Below are positions 13,014 to 23,324 of a stretch of 64,000 nucleotides of DNA, piece after piece. Both the position numbers and the translations under genes were made by a program. The notes below the pieces were generated by a model. The model ran no database searches, was not told the DNA's origin, and was given only the letters and a program-made list of their open reading frames with translations. Source of the stretch: Distichodus sexfasciatus (taxonomy: Eukaryota; Chordata; Actinopteri; Characiformes; Distichodontidae); contig JAVGVS010000766.1 of assembly GCA_032718565.1 (NCBI GenBank), positions 45,221-109,220 of the forward strand, given 5' to 3'. How positions within the stretch are numbered: the first letter of the stretch is position 1; each line of letters starts with the position of its first letter.

Positions 13014-13154
13014 GTCTATCTATCTAACCCCCGCCTAACCCTAACCCTAACCCCTAACCCCTATCTATCTATCTGTCTATCTGTCTATCTATCTATCTAT
13101 CTATCTATCTCTCTATCTAACTAAACCTAGCCTAACCCCAAGCCTAGCCCTAAC

Positions 13155-13204
<50 letters not shown>

Positions 13205-13460
13205 GCCCCTAACCTAACCCCTAGCCTAACCTAGCCCTAACTATCTGTCTATCTGTCTGTCTATCTATCTATCTGTCTAGCCCTAGCCTAGCCCCTAACC
13301 TGTCTATCTGTCTATCTGTCTGTACAACCTAGCCTAGCCTATCTATCTATCTATCTGTCTATCTATCTATCTATCTATCCAATCTATCTATCTAGCCCTA
13401 GCCTAACCCTAACAACCCTATCTGTCTATCTATCTATCTATCTATCTATCTAGCCCTAGC

Positions 13461-13497
<37 letters not shown>

Positions 13498-13554
13498 CTA
13501 TCTAGCCTAACCCTAACCCCTATTTCTTCTAGCTATCTGCTCTATCTATCTATC

Positions 13555-13590
<36 letters not shown>

Positions 13591-13614
13591 GCCTAACCCT
13601 AGCCCTAACTCTTC

Positions 13615-13669
<55 letters not shown>

Positions 13670-13697
13670 ACCCTAGCCTATGCCACTAACCCCTAGC

Positions 13698-13748
<51 letters not shown>

Positions 13749-13823
13749 ACCCTAACCCTAACCCTAACCCTATCTATCTATCTATCTATCTATCTGTCTG
13801 TCTGTCTGTCTGTCTGTCTGTCC

Positions 13824-13898
<75 letters not shown>

Positions 13899-13969
13899 AC
13901 CCTATCTATCTATCTATCTATCTATCTATCTGTCTATCTGTCTGTCTGTCTGTCTGTCTAACCCTAACC

Positions 13970-14040
<71 letters not shown>

Positions 14041-14045
14041 ACCCT
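12275..14045. repeat. Mosaic CTAT/CTGT array with telomere-like CCCTAA blocks
   Basis: About 1.8 kb of CTAT and CTGT tetranucleotide repeat broken many times by blocks of CCCTAA and CCTAGC. The longest telomere-like blocks are at 12897-12940 (about seven units), 13028-13060 and 13747-13771. All C-rich strands point the same way. The 93-codon open frame at 13680-13961 is an artefact of the repeat. Confidence 0.9.
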
Positions 14046-14239
14046 ATGCCTTTGTCAGTCTTACTCAAGCATTCCGTTTGTCCATCCATTCATCCCAAGC
14101 AACCTATCCATCCATCAATCCATCTGTCCCAATATTCTGTCCATCCTTCCTAAGCATTCTGTCTGTCTGTCTGTCTGTCTATCCCAAGCATGTTTTCCAT
14201 CCATCTGACCCGTCTGCCCATTCCAAGCATCTAGTCCTT

Positions 14240-14490
14240 AAAATAAAAACCTGCCTTTCATTCATAATGATGGAGACAATTGGGGGTCAGGCCTCGCCAA
14301 TTTCCTTGAATATCTGGAGTATCATCTGGTCCATCTGCATCTAATCCGTTGGTCCGTCTGTCTGTCCATCCCATTCATCTATCCTGAGCATCCTATCCAC
14401 AAAACAAAAACCTGATGCCATGCATGCCCTCCGATGGAGATTGACGTGGTCAGGCCTAGCTAATATCCATAAATAACTGGATCACTGGTG
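14240..14490. repeat. Two-copy imperfect duplication
   Basis: A block containing AAACCTG, then ATGGAGA, GGTCAGGCCT and TAACTGGAT-like words occurs at about 14248-14322 and again at about 14408-14490, separated by CCATC/CTGTC simple sequence. Confidence 0.5.
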
Positions 14491-14619
14491 CGTTTTCTAA
14501 AATTGATGCCATTTTGGAAAACTACTACTATTTGAAGGATAAAAGTCCATGTCTCTAGAAGGTGAATTTGAGCTTCACTGGAAGTCTCTTTTCACACACG
14601 CTCTTTTCTCTGTTAACAG

Positions 14620-14900
14620 TGAATAACGGTCGCGTTTGCTCTGCCCACCGCTTAATGGTTCCTAAGAGCTTGATCTGGTTTCTGATTACCGTGAGGAAGT
14701 GGTCCAGCGGCAGGCATATGGCCGGTGCCGCAGCTCGCTCAGGGCCCATTACGCGACGGGCAAACGGGACCATCGGTGCCTGGGTCCAGTTTCAGACGGC
14801 GGCCGTTAACGGCGAACTGCAGGCCGACACTGTCACGGCTAATAAACTCCGGCACGGCCACTCTGAGCACGGCATCGGGGAGAAAGGCAAGCAGAAATAG
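14620..14900. other. GC-rich block, candidate conserved non-coding element
   Basis: High GC in an AT-rich neighbourhood, non-repetitive, with homeobox-like core words (TTAATGG, CTAATAAAC, CCATTA) and no matching family. Overlapping open frames occur on both strands, which is expected in GC-rich DNA. It could be an enhancer or a fragment of an unrecognised exon. Confidence 0.35.
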
Positions 14901-15740
14901 AATTAAATAGCAAAAATAAAGCATCCCCTAAAGCCAGGAGCACGGACAACACTATCAACTTCACAGCTTGGCCTATCAAAAACATAATGAGCCTGGCGTG
15001 TGTGTGTGTGGCTTGGAAATAGACCTTTGCAAGTACCAAACATTCTCACTAAGATAAAAAAGCATGAATTTTGAATGTAAGTAATAGAATGTTTGTCCTC
15101 TGTGTATTTACAAGGGAAATAAAGATTTTTCCCCTTAAAATATTTTATTTTGGTGTCTGAGGTCAAAGATCAAGGTCAACGAGCCTCATTTAACAATTAT
15201 TTTCTTAATTTTGTCCTTGAGAAAGTTTAAGCATGATATTGTGCAACTATAGAATTGAAGAAAACCCCAAAAGTTAATGTTTTGAACAAAAAGGCATTAG
15301 TTCTTACCTGAGAACAGATCTCAAATAAGAAAGCACTGTAAGAGTCAGATTCATTGAGGAAACTCTGTAAGTTGGTGAACGGGGTGTATTGTTCACTTAC
15401 AGTTTGGATTAATTTTAGGGACGAATCTGAATTGTCAAACACTTAGACACGAAGTTAGTCACGAATGTGTTTTATTCTTGTCATTATAAAGCCATTGGCA
15501 CACAGACATGCCAGAGATGGTAAAAGGGAGTTTGGCAGTGTGTCAGGTGAGAACAGTGCCTACCTTCACTAGTATTAAAACTTAAAAAATAAGTCTTGCA
15601 GTGCAAAATATTAGAGAGTGCCAACTGGGTACTACATGTGCCATGTTTGGATCTTCCTGTCCCGATTGGTGCTTATGCCCAGGCACTTATAAGGGCAAAA
15701 TTCTGTCTGAACCCCAAAGTTCATGTCTGAACCTAATCCT
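14901..15740. other. Intergenic, nothing recognised
   Basis: AT-rich. Several overlapping short open frames without support. Confidence 0.4.
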
Positions 15741-15749
15741 CATTGTTAC

Positions 15750-15900
15750 ATTTAAGGTTCAAGACTCTTTATTTGTCATATACATAGTTATAAAAGTAGA
15801 ACCTGTAGTAAAACGTACCCTGGATAATCATGAGATGTGCAAATTAAAAAGAATTTAGAAATTAGTTAACAAGATTAAGTTTTAAAAAAATCTACAAAAA
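15750..15900. repeat. Probable retroelement 3' fragment
   Basis: AAGGTTCAAGACTCTTTATTTGTCATATACATAG resembles the TTTATTGTCAT-type ends of other repeats in this window (2326, 54620, 59905). Confidence 0.4.
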
Positions 15901-17650
15901 CTTAAGAGTAAAAATAAAAATATACAGAAAAAAATGGTCAATACGACAGTCACAGACCTTCACTTAATTTGACCAAATGTTGTTGCATTGCAGTGGGGAA
16001 CAGCATGGGTTTATTTCACCTTAATTTATATATTCTTATTTCTTTTAAATAGTTTCAGCACTTTTATATAATCTGCAACCTCTTGTTGAGATAATGTGCT
16101 GTATGGATGAATTTGCCTCGGCAGCCTTTGGAAAGTGAGATACTTCCATCTAGTGGCATTTTATCTTCATTACACTTTCAAAAGCTCAGGAGTAGAGTTT
16201 GCTTAAAAAAATGAACAAACACATTTCATAATAATTAGTAATAATTGGCAAAAATTAGTTAAGTTTAGTTAGTAAATTTTATTTTTGCTAGTTGAAGTCA
16301 TAAAATGAATGGTTTTAGAAATACTGAGTAGTGATTTTTTGACTAATTCAATTTGTATGGTTTCTAAAGTTATTTTTAACGTTTTAAGAGTTCATAGATA
16401 ACGTTTTCTCAAAAATGCTTTGCACTCTGTTACAAAGATTTTAGGCTTCTGGCAAACAGTTGCGTTAACCTATGTTGGTAATGTTGGTTCAAATTTGTAG
16501 CAAGGTCATATTTTTACATGCAAATTAGGTTTGTGGACTTGAGAAAAACTTATGCATCTGGCAAATATGTCACCAAACGTTCACTACAAGTTTGTCATTA
16601 CTGGCTAATTGTTTTGGCAAACACATTTGGCACTTTCGATCATCAGATTTGATCACAACTCCTGGAAATATTATCAAAAGGCGAGTAACACTCCACACTC
16701 TTCTTAAACAATGTGTTAAAATGGACACAAACTGTATCAAATTCTTACACCTTACTGGGTGAGTTTTGGGACAATGTTTCTTGTGTTAATTTGAAGACAT
16801 TCACTGTGTTAACCCTTTTGATACAGTGAAAGTGTCAAGACAAGTAAGACAAAGATGAACTACACATAACTATATAAAAGATCTGACTTGTTCCAACATA
16901 ATTTTATTAAACATTAACACAAATGTGTAAAGTGCTGCACATGATTTATGTAAGTTTTTCTACACATTCACTCTAGGACTGCAGAAGATATTCACACCTT
17001 CAGTTTAATTGCAAATAAAATAAAGAATTGGGACGCAGTTCTTAAAGGAGATTAAGAAACACTTTCATTTGCACATGAGATCATCAGCAAAGAGAAGCTG
17101 CTACAGCGTTGTGTCCGTTTTGGATTCTCTCTCAAGAGTTTTATTCCCTCATAATGAGCTTCATCTGCAGCTGATATTAACAATGCCTCAGTGGAGAATT
17201 AAATATACATAATTAAACAGCTCCACCCTTGAACATGAGTCTCCAGCCCATTCTTTAATAAAAAATAATAGTTCAGACGAAATTGTGGGAAAAATACTGC
17301 ATTATCAACAATAATAATAAATAAATAAATATTAGTGAATAAAATACAAAACCAACTTACTAAGCCTCTTTCATTCTTTATTAAAGGCTTGATAAAATAA
17401 CAATCACTGCTTAAAGATAAAGGAACAGTTAGTTAATGTTGTGTCTTTGCACTATTTAAAAACAAAATGATGCAAAAACAATAGAATAAATCAACTAAAC
17501 AACCCAAAAAGTACGAGATAATTAAACCCAAGATCAAGTTTAAGTTGTGCATCGAAAAGGAGAATTTTGGGTTCTAAGTTGTTTTAAGACTTCCCAAAAA
17601 TAGTACACTTACTGCATGTTGAGTTCAGATTGCTTTAAGTACATTAAAGT
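15901..17650. other. AT-rich region past the cassette-exon gene, no gene seen
   Basis: Long AT-rich stretch without open frames of note or named repeats. It may include 3' flanking sequence of the minus-strand gene whose terminal exon ends at 17717. Confidence 0.4.
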
Positions 17651-17654
17651 TTAC

Positions 17655-17660
17655 TTTATT
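17655..17660 (-). promoter_or_regulatory. Candidate poly(A) signal of the cassette-exon gene
   Basis: AATAAA on the minus strand, about 57 bases after the TAA stop of the terminal exon. The position is right for a functional signal, but the region is AT-rich, so chance occurrence is possible. Confidence 0.35.
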
Positions 17661-17716
17661 AAATATACTTGAGCCTAATGTTTTTAACAAGGTGATTCTG
17701 AAACTGATCACAAATA

Positions 17717-17809
17717 TTAAAATTTGAATTTGAATTTCTTCTTTAAACGCATCCTTTCACCCTTAGAAATCACCATAATCCACTGGCCAGAACTCCCGTT
17801 TGGCTCTAC
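17717..17809 (-). CDS. Cassette-exon gene, probable terminal exon (30 codons plus stop)
   Basis: Acceptor TTTTGATCTGCAG in phase 0, then VEPNGSSGQWIMVISKGERM followed by a lysine/phenylalanine-rich end and a TAA stop at 17717-17719. AATAAA on the minus strand at 17655-17660 lies about 57 bases past the stop. The polypyrimidine tract resembles those of the cassette exons (a TTTACT-like run before the AG). The start V-x-P only weakly resembles the repeat motif. The 2.5 kb intron between this and the previous exon is almost entirely nested transposons. Linkage to the gene is inferred from strand, phase, spacing and the poly(A) signal. Confidence 0.5.
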   Translation of the reverse strand, partial: VEPNGSSGQWIMVISKGERMRLKKKFKFKF

Positions 17810-18002
17810 CTGCAGATCAAAATAGTAAAATAAAAAGCTGGTTAAAAACGTTGTAAAGTGAAAATGTGCCACATTCAGCAGTCCTAGTGAAGCATTTCTA
17901 ATGTTACGTGAAATAAAACATGTTGATGGAGATGTAACATATGCAGATACTTAATCTTAAGTGAAAGTGAGTGATTATTTGTCACTGTGAACACATCACA
18001 GC

Positions 18003-18962
18003 TAGGGGTTGGAATTGATAAGACTCATTGTCGATTCTGCCTATCAATCCAATTCCTTATCAATTCCTGAGTAGTTTTTTGAGTGTGAAACAAGCAGTTC
18101 TACACAGTCTTCCACATCAAAAGCAACCATTTTATTTTTCCCAAAATAATGTCTGCACAAGACTGTGAACATCAACACATTCATATTCATATTCGAGTTT
18201 TTATTCTGCAGAGACATTCTATGGTTTAGTTTATGAAGAACAATAAGGTTAGTGCAGGTGGAAACACTTCTTTATCCATTTGGAATCCATCTGGATATAG
18301 AATGAAATTATTTGGTAATAAATCATGCCTTTTCTAATATTTATTTTTACTCTCTAACATTATAGGATGTAAAAAATATTTTCTGATTAATGGAAAATGA
18401 AGAAATATTGAAGTCTTGGCCATTTATGAGTATTTGGACTCATTTGGACTCATTTTGGCCTATAACTGATTTTTGACTCATTTCTGGGAGTGAAGTAAAT
18501 TTTTGTCATGAGGGCGTTCCATGTGAGAGCTGCGGCACAATAGCGCTGTGGACGTAAATGTAATGTAATGTGTAAATGTGTAAATGTCTGTACTGTGAGT
18601 AGAACGCTGGTTGGTCTTGTTATTTATCAGTTAAAATATAAGTTTTGTCTGTAATAAATGGGAAGATTTAACTGAACTGGAAGCTTTTAGTGAATGTTGG
18701 ACTTCCCTGTGAGAGTCGTGAACGCTAACAAACGCTGTGTGTGTTTACATCGCAAAAGATATTGTTTATGCGTCATGATTCCTTGTGGTTGAAGCTCAAG
18801 TCACAGAGAGCGTGACGAAATGTGACGCAAAACGTAGAAAAAAGTGGAAAACCTCGTGCTGGGAAATGAGAGAATCGTTAAGAAGAATCAATAACGTTGG
18901 AGGTGTACAATTCCGATGGAACTGATCATTTGGAACCGGTTCTGAGTCGATTCCCACCCCTA
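18003..18962. mobile_element. Complete non-autonomous hAT element
   Basis: Inverted ends TAGGGGTTGGAATTGA and, on the complement of the right end, TAGGGGTGGGAATCGA. Flanking 8-base duplication: ATCACAGC (17995-18002) and AGCACAGC (18963-18970), one mismatch. 8-base duplications are typical of hAT elements. No transposase frame. Confidence 0.8.
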
Positions 18963-19100
18963 AGCACAGCACACAGGTCACCACAACCAAATGTGAACTC
19001 TGCATTTGACCCATCCATGAAGGAGCAGTGGGCAGCTGACATGGCCAGCGCTCAGGGAACAGTGCTTGGGGATGTAGTAACTCATGAGCACCTCAGCGGT

Positions 19101-19654
19101 CGAGAGGGGTCTAGCTGCAGACTGCTGTAGAGTGGGAGAGTGGAGCTCCACCGGAAACACAGGACCACGTGATCTCCCTCCACAGGAAACACGAGACCTC
19201 CACTATGTTACAGCGGAACTTTACGGTAAAAGAGTCCGCAGCTGGTTTAAAGCAAGAATCTGAAGTAAGTTAAGTAAAGCGATAAACATATAAATAAGCT
19301 TTTGTGCACCTAATATTTGAGTCAAGGTATATTTAACGTTATGTTGCTTGGCTTGCTGTTTTAGAATTTGTTGTCACATAGAAAAGGCTTTCCATGAAAA
19401 CATTCAACTTAAAACCATTTTCTTTTTACTCGTGGTTCTTCGCGCATGCTGCATAATCGTATTAACCGTTTAACAGTTAAGTGTATTCAGTGGGAAGCCG
19501 TTTATATAATATTAATCCTTACATAATAACTGATGCTCGGTTGTAAAGAGTGGAGGTCACGTGTTCCTGTAGGGGAGACATGTTTCCGGTGGAGGTAGGT
19601 CACGTGTTTCCGGTGGTGCTCCACGCTACAGGCGTCTGCAGCTGGACGCTCTTG
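19101..19654. mobile_element. Inverted-repeat DNA element with about 100-base arms
   Basis: The left arm (about 19101-19204) and right arm (about 19548-19654) are inverted copies: GTCTAGCTGCAGAC and GTCCAGCTGCAGAC at the ends, with GTGTTTCCGGTGGAGGT and GAGACCTCCACT inside. CAGCGGT flanks both sides (19094-19100 and 19655-19661) as a target-site duplication. No coding capacity. Confidence 0.75.
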
Positions 19655-19739
19655 CAGCGGTCTGGGACTCGAACCTGCAACCTTCTGATCACGGGGCAAA
19701 CGCACCCACTGTTGCGCCACCAACTACGCCCAAAAATTC

Positions 19740-20129
19740 ACGGGAGAGCACAAACACAATTCCTCACTACCACAAATTATGCAGTCGCGATTCCCCACAT
19801 TTGGGGAATTCGCAGAGGTCAGTCAACCGGAGTGCGATGTCTGAGCCTCGCCCTTGGTGAACCACCTTCTTGATCATGTTATCACCCTGACAGGTAAGTA
19901 TGGGCAAAACATCTGGAACTAATGTTAAATTTTCTATTTTGGCCCAGACTTCCACCTCTAACTCCAGTGCAGACACTCTGGACGAGGAAATGTAGCTTTT
20001 AAAAAAAGTGTTCAAATGGAACTTTGAATAAAAATAAAGCTGTACGCACAAACTTCTCACCGGCATCCAAAATACTCTTTTTGTATGTAAGGGAAGGAAG
20101 GCCTTGAAGAAAACAAGTTTGGGAACCAC
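19740..20129 (-). mobile_element. hAT (Charlie-like) relic
   Basis: On the minus strand it begins CAGTGGTTCCCAAACTTG, the classic end of one hAT group, at 20129-20112. The interior is degenerate; the other end is unclear. Confidence 0.5.
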
Positions 20130-20324
20130 TGCTGCAGATAAACAGAGAGGGCGTCCTGAAGGCCAATATCATTCACTTTTGGCTAAAATGAATCTACTAA
20201 CCTTTAGTGGACATCAGCAAACACCATGCAGTGAGTTGACACTACACACACTAAAAAACAGGATTTATCCACTGAAAGATTTCTTTGCCTCTAAGCGTCA
20301 TGCGTCTCCTCAGTGACTACTGAC

Positions 20325-20432
20325 CCTAATGTAGGTGTACACTGCTGGTTTCAGCTTCACCTGAGAACCTCTGAACGGCTCCGCGGAGGTCACTACAGAT
20401 TCTCTACAAACTGAGAGGGAACGTTGCCGGAC
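20325..20432 (-). CDS. Cassette-exon gene, repeat exon (36 codons, no internal Met)
   Basis: Acceptor TCAATTCATCTGCAG, donor AGG then GTCAGTAG; phase 0 on both sides. It starts VRQRSLSVCRESVV and continues TSAEPFRGSQVKLK, ending YTYIR. The motif is degenerate: the SDCE core reads SVCR. It was found by looking for the same splice pattern, as it contains no ATG and is short. A hAT-type relic follows downstream and a small inverted-repeat element lies upstream. Confidence 0.58.
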
Positions 20433-20486
20433 CTGCAGATGAATTGACAGTTACAGTAAAGATAAAAACTGTCGTCAAATGTTTAT

Positions 20487-20667
20487 ACCAACGTTCCTCA
20501 ATCCCAGTCCTCACAGACCACCGCTCTGCACAGATTCGAGTTTCCTCACAGCACAGCTGATTACTGATTAGCTAATTAGCAACATAGGATCAGCATGCGA
20601 CAGTGCAGGACATACCAAATCTGTGTAGAGCGGTGGTCCGCGAGGACTGGGATTGAAAAAGGCTGGT
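20487..20667. mobile_element. Small inverted-repeat element (MITE)
   Basis: The left end CAACGTTCCTCAATCCCAGTCCTC with CCACCGCTCTGCACAGATT is mirrored by AATCTGTGTAGAGCGGTGGTCC and GAGGACTGGGATTGA. A fragment of the same family is at 51318-51358. Confidence 0.7.
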
Positions 20668-20689
20668 ATATACAAATACAAAAGGTGAG

Positions 20690-21187
20690 TCCCATTTCAC
20701 CCTTTAGCCCTACCCCTAAGCCCTTCCCCTCTGTTCGCATGTTGGGGTAGTGTCCTATTTCTCATTTAGGATGAGGGGTAGGGTGTAGGGGAAGGGATAA
20801 CTATCCCTGAGCATTAAACTGAGATTTTTCAGAGGCTCACTCCAAACGGAGGGGTAGTAGATATTTCCCAGAATGCCCTGCGAAAAACTATTAGCAACCT
20901 GACTGCGGAACCGAAAGAGACATACAAATGTACGTAATTTCTTTGTTAATAAAGAATTTAACATTAAAACAACCAGTGTATTGTCTAGTTGGACTTCATT
21001 TCAGCCTTATGGTTGTATTCTTCATAAAAGCAACAGAATAAAATGGCTAGTGTGGTGTCACTCGCTCACATCCAGCAAAAGCACCCCACGTGAAATTGGC
21101 GGAGACTAATGATGACGTGTCACGTTCTTGAAGTGGTAACCCGTTTCGTAGGGGTAGATTGCTAGGTCCACGGGGTGAAATGGGATT
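20690..21187. mobile_element. DNA transposon with CCCATTTCACC ends
   Basis: Left end GTCCCATTTCACCCTTTAGCCCTACCCC; right end GGGGTGAAATGGGATTGAG, its inverted counterpart. A CCCTAAGCCC-rich left arm is typical of this fish family. Open frame 20755-20964 lies inside and is not a gene. Confidence 0.6.
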
Positions 21188-21378
21188 GAGCTCTCTTAAA
21201 ACCGCGGTGTCTTATCAGCGGTGGTATCAACGCAGGATTTCAAATACAGCATGACATTTGGCATTTTGGAGCAGATTATATTGGTGTTTATTAATGTTCC
21301 ATAGTTTGGCCAGTTTTTAATGTAACTGTAACTTTTGATTAAAAGATGATGCATTGCCTTAAAGCTGGTACTACTGAC

Positions 21379-21504
21379 CTTCATGTTAGAGGATACTGGT
21401 TCTTCTGCCTTCAGTAGATTCTTCATCTCAGTAACATTGCACTGTTCAGCAACAGCTGGAGCCTCTACAGACTCGTCACAGTTGGAGTGGGAATGCTGCT
21501 GCAC
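21379..21504 (-). CDS. Cassette-exon gene, repeat exon (42 codons)
   Basis: Acceptor CTTCATCCACAG, donor AAG then GTCAGTAG; phase 0 on both sides. It starts VQQHSHSNCDESVE, followed by VAEQCNVTEMKNLLKAEEP and ending SSNMK. It has the same length as the preceding repeat exon. A V-SINE-like element (21551-21872) sits just upstream in the intron. Function unknown. Confidence 0.62.
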
Positions 21505-21550
21505 CTGTGGATGAAGACTTTGTCCTAATTATGCGAGTCTATGTGGGAGG

Positions 21551-21872
21551 GATGGTGGCGCAGTGGCCTCACAGCGAGAAGGTCCTGGGTTCGAGCCCCG
21601 GGTTGGCCGTAGGGCCTTTCTGTGTGGAGTTTGCATTCCTCCGGGTGCTCTGGTTCCTCCCACAGTCTAGAAGCATGCGCTATAGGTTGATTGGCGACTC
21701 TAAATTGGCCCATATGGTGTGAATGTGAGTGTGATTGTGTGTGTGCCCTGTAGAGTGTTGGCGCCCGCCTAGGGTTGTTCTCCATCTTGCGCCCGTGCGT
21801 TCCCGAGACTCTGGTCCCCCCGCGACCGCAGTTGGGATTAAGTGGTTTGGAGAATGAATGAATGAATTTGAG
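21551..21872 (+). mobile_element. V-SINE/Mermaid-type SINE, copy 2
   Basis: tRNA-like head GATGGTGGCGCAGTGG with B box GGGTTCGAGCC near 21587, core TGTGTGGAGTTTGCATTCC and TGGTTCCTCCCACAGTC, ending in GAATGAATGAATGA. It sits in the intron just upstream of the 21379 exon. Confidence 0.75.
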
Positions 21873-22131
21873 TCATTTTTTAATGTTTTGGATTTTAGGC
21901 AATATTTTGAGCAGCATCAACAGCAAAAATATACATTCTTTCATTAACAGAAAGCGCATCTTAAATGCAATACGTATTAAGACTTGATTTAGCTCAGGAT
22001 AATGTGTTCACCTCCTGTGGAAAACCACTGACAATCAAAAATAATTTGACACTGTGTTCATTAAAAAACAATAATAAAAGACAACCTTGTTGCCTTTGAG
22101 AAAGTCATAAATCACAACTCTTACTACTGAC

Positions 22132-22257
22132 CTGGTCAGAAGCTGTGGTGCACCCTGATTCATCTTCATCTGCTGACTTTGGCTCAACGTTCATCTCAGG
22201 AACAATGAATATAGTTTCTACAGAATCTTCACAGTCTGAGGGGAACTGCTGCTGGAC
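22132..22257 (-). CDS. Cassette-exon gene, repeat exon (42 codons)
   Basis: Acceptor GTCCGTCTACAG, donor CAG then GTCAGTAG; phase 0 on both sides. It starts VQQQFPSDCEDSVE and continues VPEMNVEPKSADEDESG, ending TTASDQ. Only about 120 bases separate it from the neighbouring cassette exon. The shared start motif, the symmetrical phase and the similar splice sites are the evidence; exons of this kind can be skipped or duplicated without changing frame. Function unknown. Confidence 0.65.
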
Positions 22258-22377
22258 CTGTAGACGGACAGTAAAAGAACAATCATAGAAGGTAACATCA
22301 GGCGTCAGATCATTTTTTGAGATCAACTTTTAAATGAAAGAATAAATGGGTCATATGTCACCACTGTTATCACTGAC

Positions 22378-22530
22378 CTTAATGGTGAAGGATACTGTTT
22401 CTTCTTGGGCCAGTATCTCTGGTTCTCCTTCAGCTGTGGTCTCAATTTTCACCTCTGCATCTTTTGTTGGCTCCAAAATGTCTGGAAGCTCTACTGACTC
22501 TTCACAATCTGAAAGGAGTGGCTGCTGGAC
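22378..22530 (-). CDS. Cassette-exon gene, repeat exon (51 codons)
   Basis: Acceptor GTCCATCTACAG, donor AAG then GTCAGTGATAAC; phase 0 on both sides. It starts VQQPLLSDCEESVE and continues as an acidic, threonine-rich segment (EVKIETTAEGEPEI) ending FTIK. Its start aligns without gaps to the starts of the exons at 23325, 22132, 21379 and 20325. The polypyrimidine tract is nearly the same as that of the next exon, which supports origin by duplication of a segment that included the intron end. Function unknown. Confidence 0.65.
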
Positions 22531-22689
22531 CTGTAGATGGACAGTAAAATAAAAAGAAGGGTAATCAATTCCGGCACTGGTTTCCATCTTACTGGATTTC
22601 AGAATCTTCACACCTGCTCTTAGGTAGATAACCAGCAAAAGAGACTGATCAGGTAGGATGGAAAACCTCCAGGACACTGGCCCTGGAAG

Positions 22690-22925
22690 TAGAAAATGTC
22701 TGAAACCTGGTGCTACACTGCAGAGATTTTCTTGGAATAAGTGGGGGGAGGTTACGGAGGAACCCAGTTATTCCAAGAATATCTCTGTGGTGTAGCACCA
22801 AGTTTCAGACGTTTTCTACCGCTCTTGGATACATAAAGAAGCTCACAGTCAAAGTGTAAATTGCAGACGTAAGTGCTTCCACAGAGCATATTAAATGACG
22901 GGCCCTCGTCTCTTCTGATTGACCT
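22690..22925. repeat. Palindromic element plus its extension
   Basis: Arms AGAAAATGTCTGAAACCTGG, TGCTACACTGCAGAG, TCTTGGAATAA (22693-22742) are mirrored by TTATTCCAAGA, TCTCTGTGGTGTAGCA and GTTTCAGACGTTTTCT (22766-22818). The following sequence to 22925 (AAGAAGCTCAC, then GCAGACGTAAGTGCTTCCAC) recurs at 52776-52870. Confidence 0.75.
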
Positions 22926-22927
22926 CA

Positions 22928-23022
22928 CCCAGATACCTCACTCATGAGTACCTCAGTGGTACCTTTACCAGTCCGGGACTTGAACCGACGACCCTCAAAT
23001 CACAAAGCTAACTCCCTAACCC
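22928..23022 (-). mobile_element. SINE (CAGCACACAGTGCAC type), head-only fragment
   Basis: Contains CTCATGAGTACCTCAGTGGTACC, then CAGTCCGGGACTTGAACCG on the plus strand, the complement of the tRNA head. The body is missing. Confidence 0.65.
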
Positions 23023-23027
23023 TTACG

Positions 23028-23212
23028 TGCTGGTCTAGTGGTTAGGGTACTCGCTGCTGGACCAAGAGGTTGTGGGCTCAAATCCTACCTCCAGCACTAC
23101 CATCATTGGGTGCCCTTAAGTTGCTCTCAGGGAGACTGACCCTAAAATTAGTAAAAAGTGACGTCACTCTGGATAAGAGCGACTGATAAATGGCGTAAAT
23201 GTAAATGTGAAG
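23028..23212 (+). mobile_element. tRNA-derived SINE, TGCTAAAT-tail type, copy 2
   Basis: Head GGTCTAGTGGTTAGGGTACTC with B-box-like GGGCTCAAATCC, ending CACTCTGGATAAGAGCGACTGATAAATGGCGTAAATGTAAATG. It is inserted directly beside the SINE fragment at 22928-23022. Confidence 0.75.
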
Positions 23213-23324
23213 TCAACTTCCAGTGGACAACAAATAACTTTGCCAAAGGTCTGGTACTACACACACTATTGGTTTGGCACTATTGCCTTTAAGCGAGTCA
23301 TACTTTACTACATTAAACACTGAC

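Larger units (their letters stand above)
17961..19735 (-). mobile_element. SINE copy 2, split into three pieces by two insertions
   Basis: SINE sequence is present at 17961-18002, 18963-19100 and 19655-19735; joined, these read as one copy of the CAGCACACAGTGCAC SINE. The first break holds a 960-base hAT element (18003-18962), the second a 554-base inverted-repeat element (19101-19654). Each insertion has a short target-site duplication of SINE sequence. Confidence 0.8.

Noticed and set aside
13680..13961. 93-codon open frame
   Set aside because: Translation of the CTAT/CTGT/CCCTAA array.
12275..14045. CRISPR-like direct repeats
   Set aside because: The units are 4-6 bases without spacers; this is microsatellite and telomere-like repeat in a vertebrate genome.
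18796..19160. Overlapping open frames over the hAT/SINE junction
   Set aside because: They cross element boundaries and show no family resemblance.
508..23212. tRNA-like A and B boxes at several places
   Set aside because: All belong to SINE heads followed by SINE bodies; none has a full tRNA cloverleaf standing alone.
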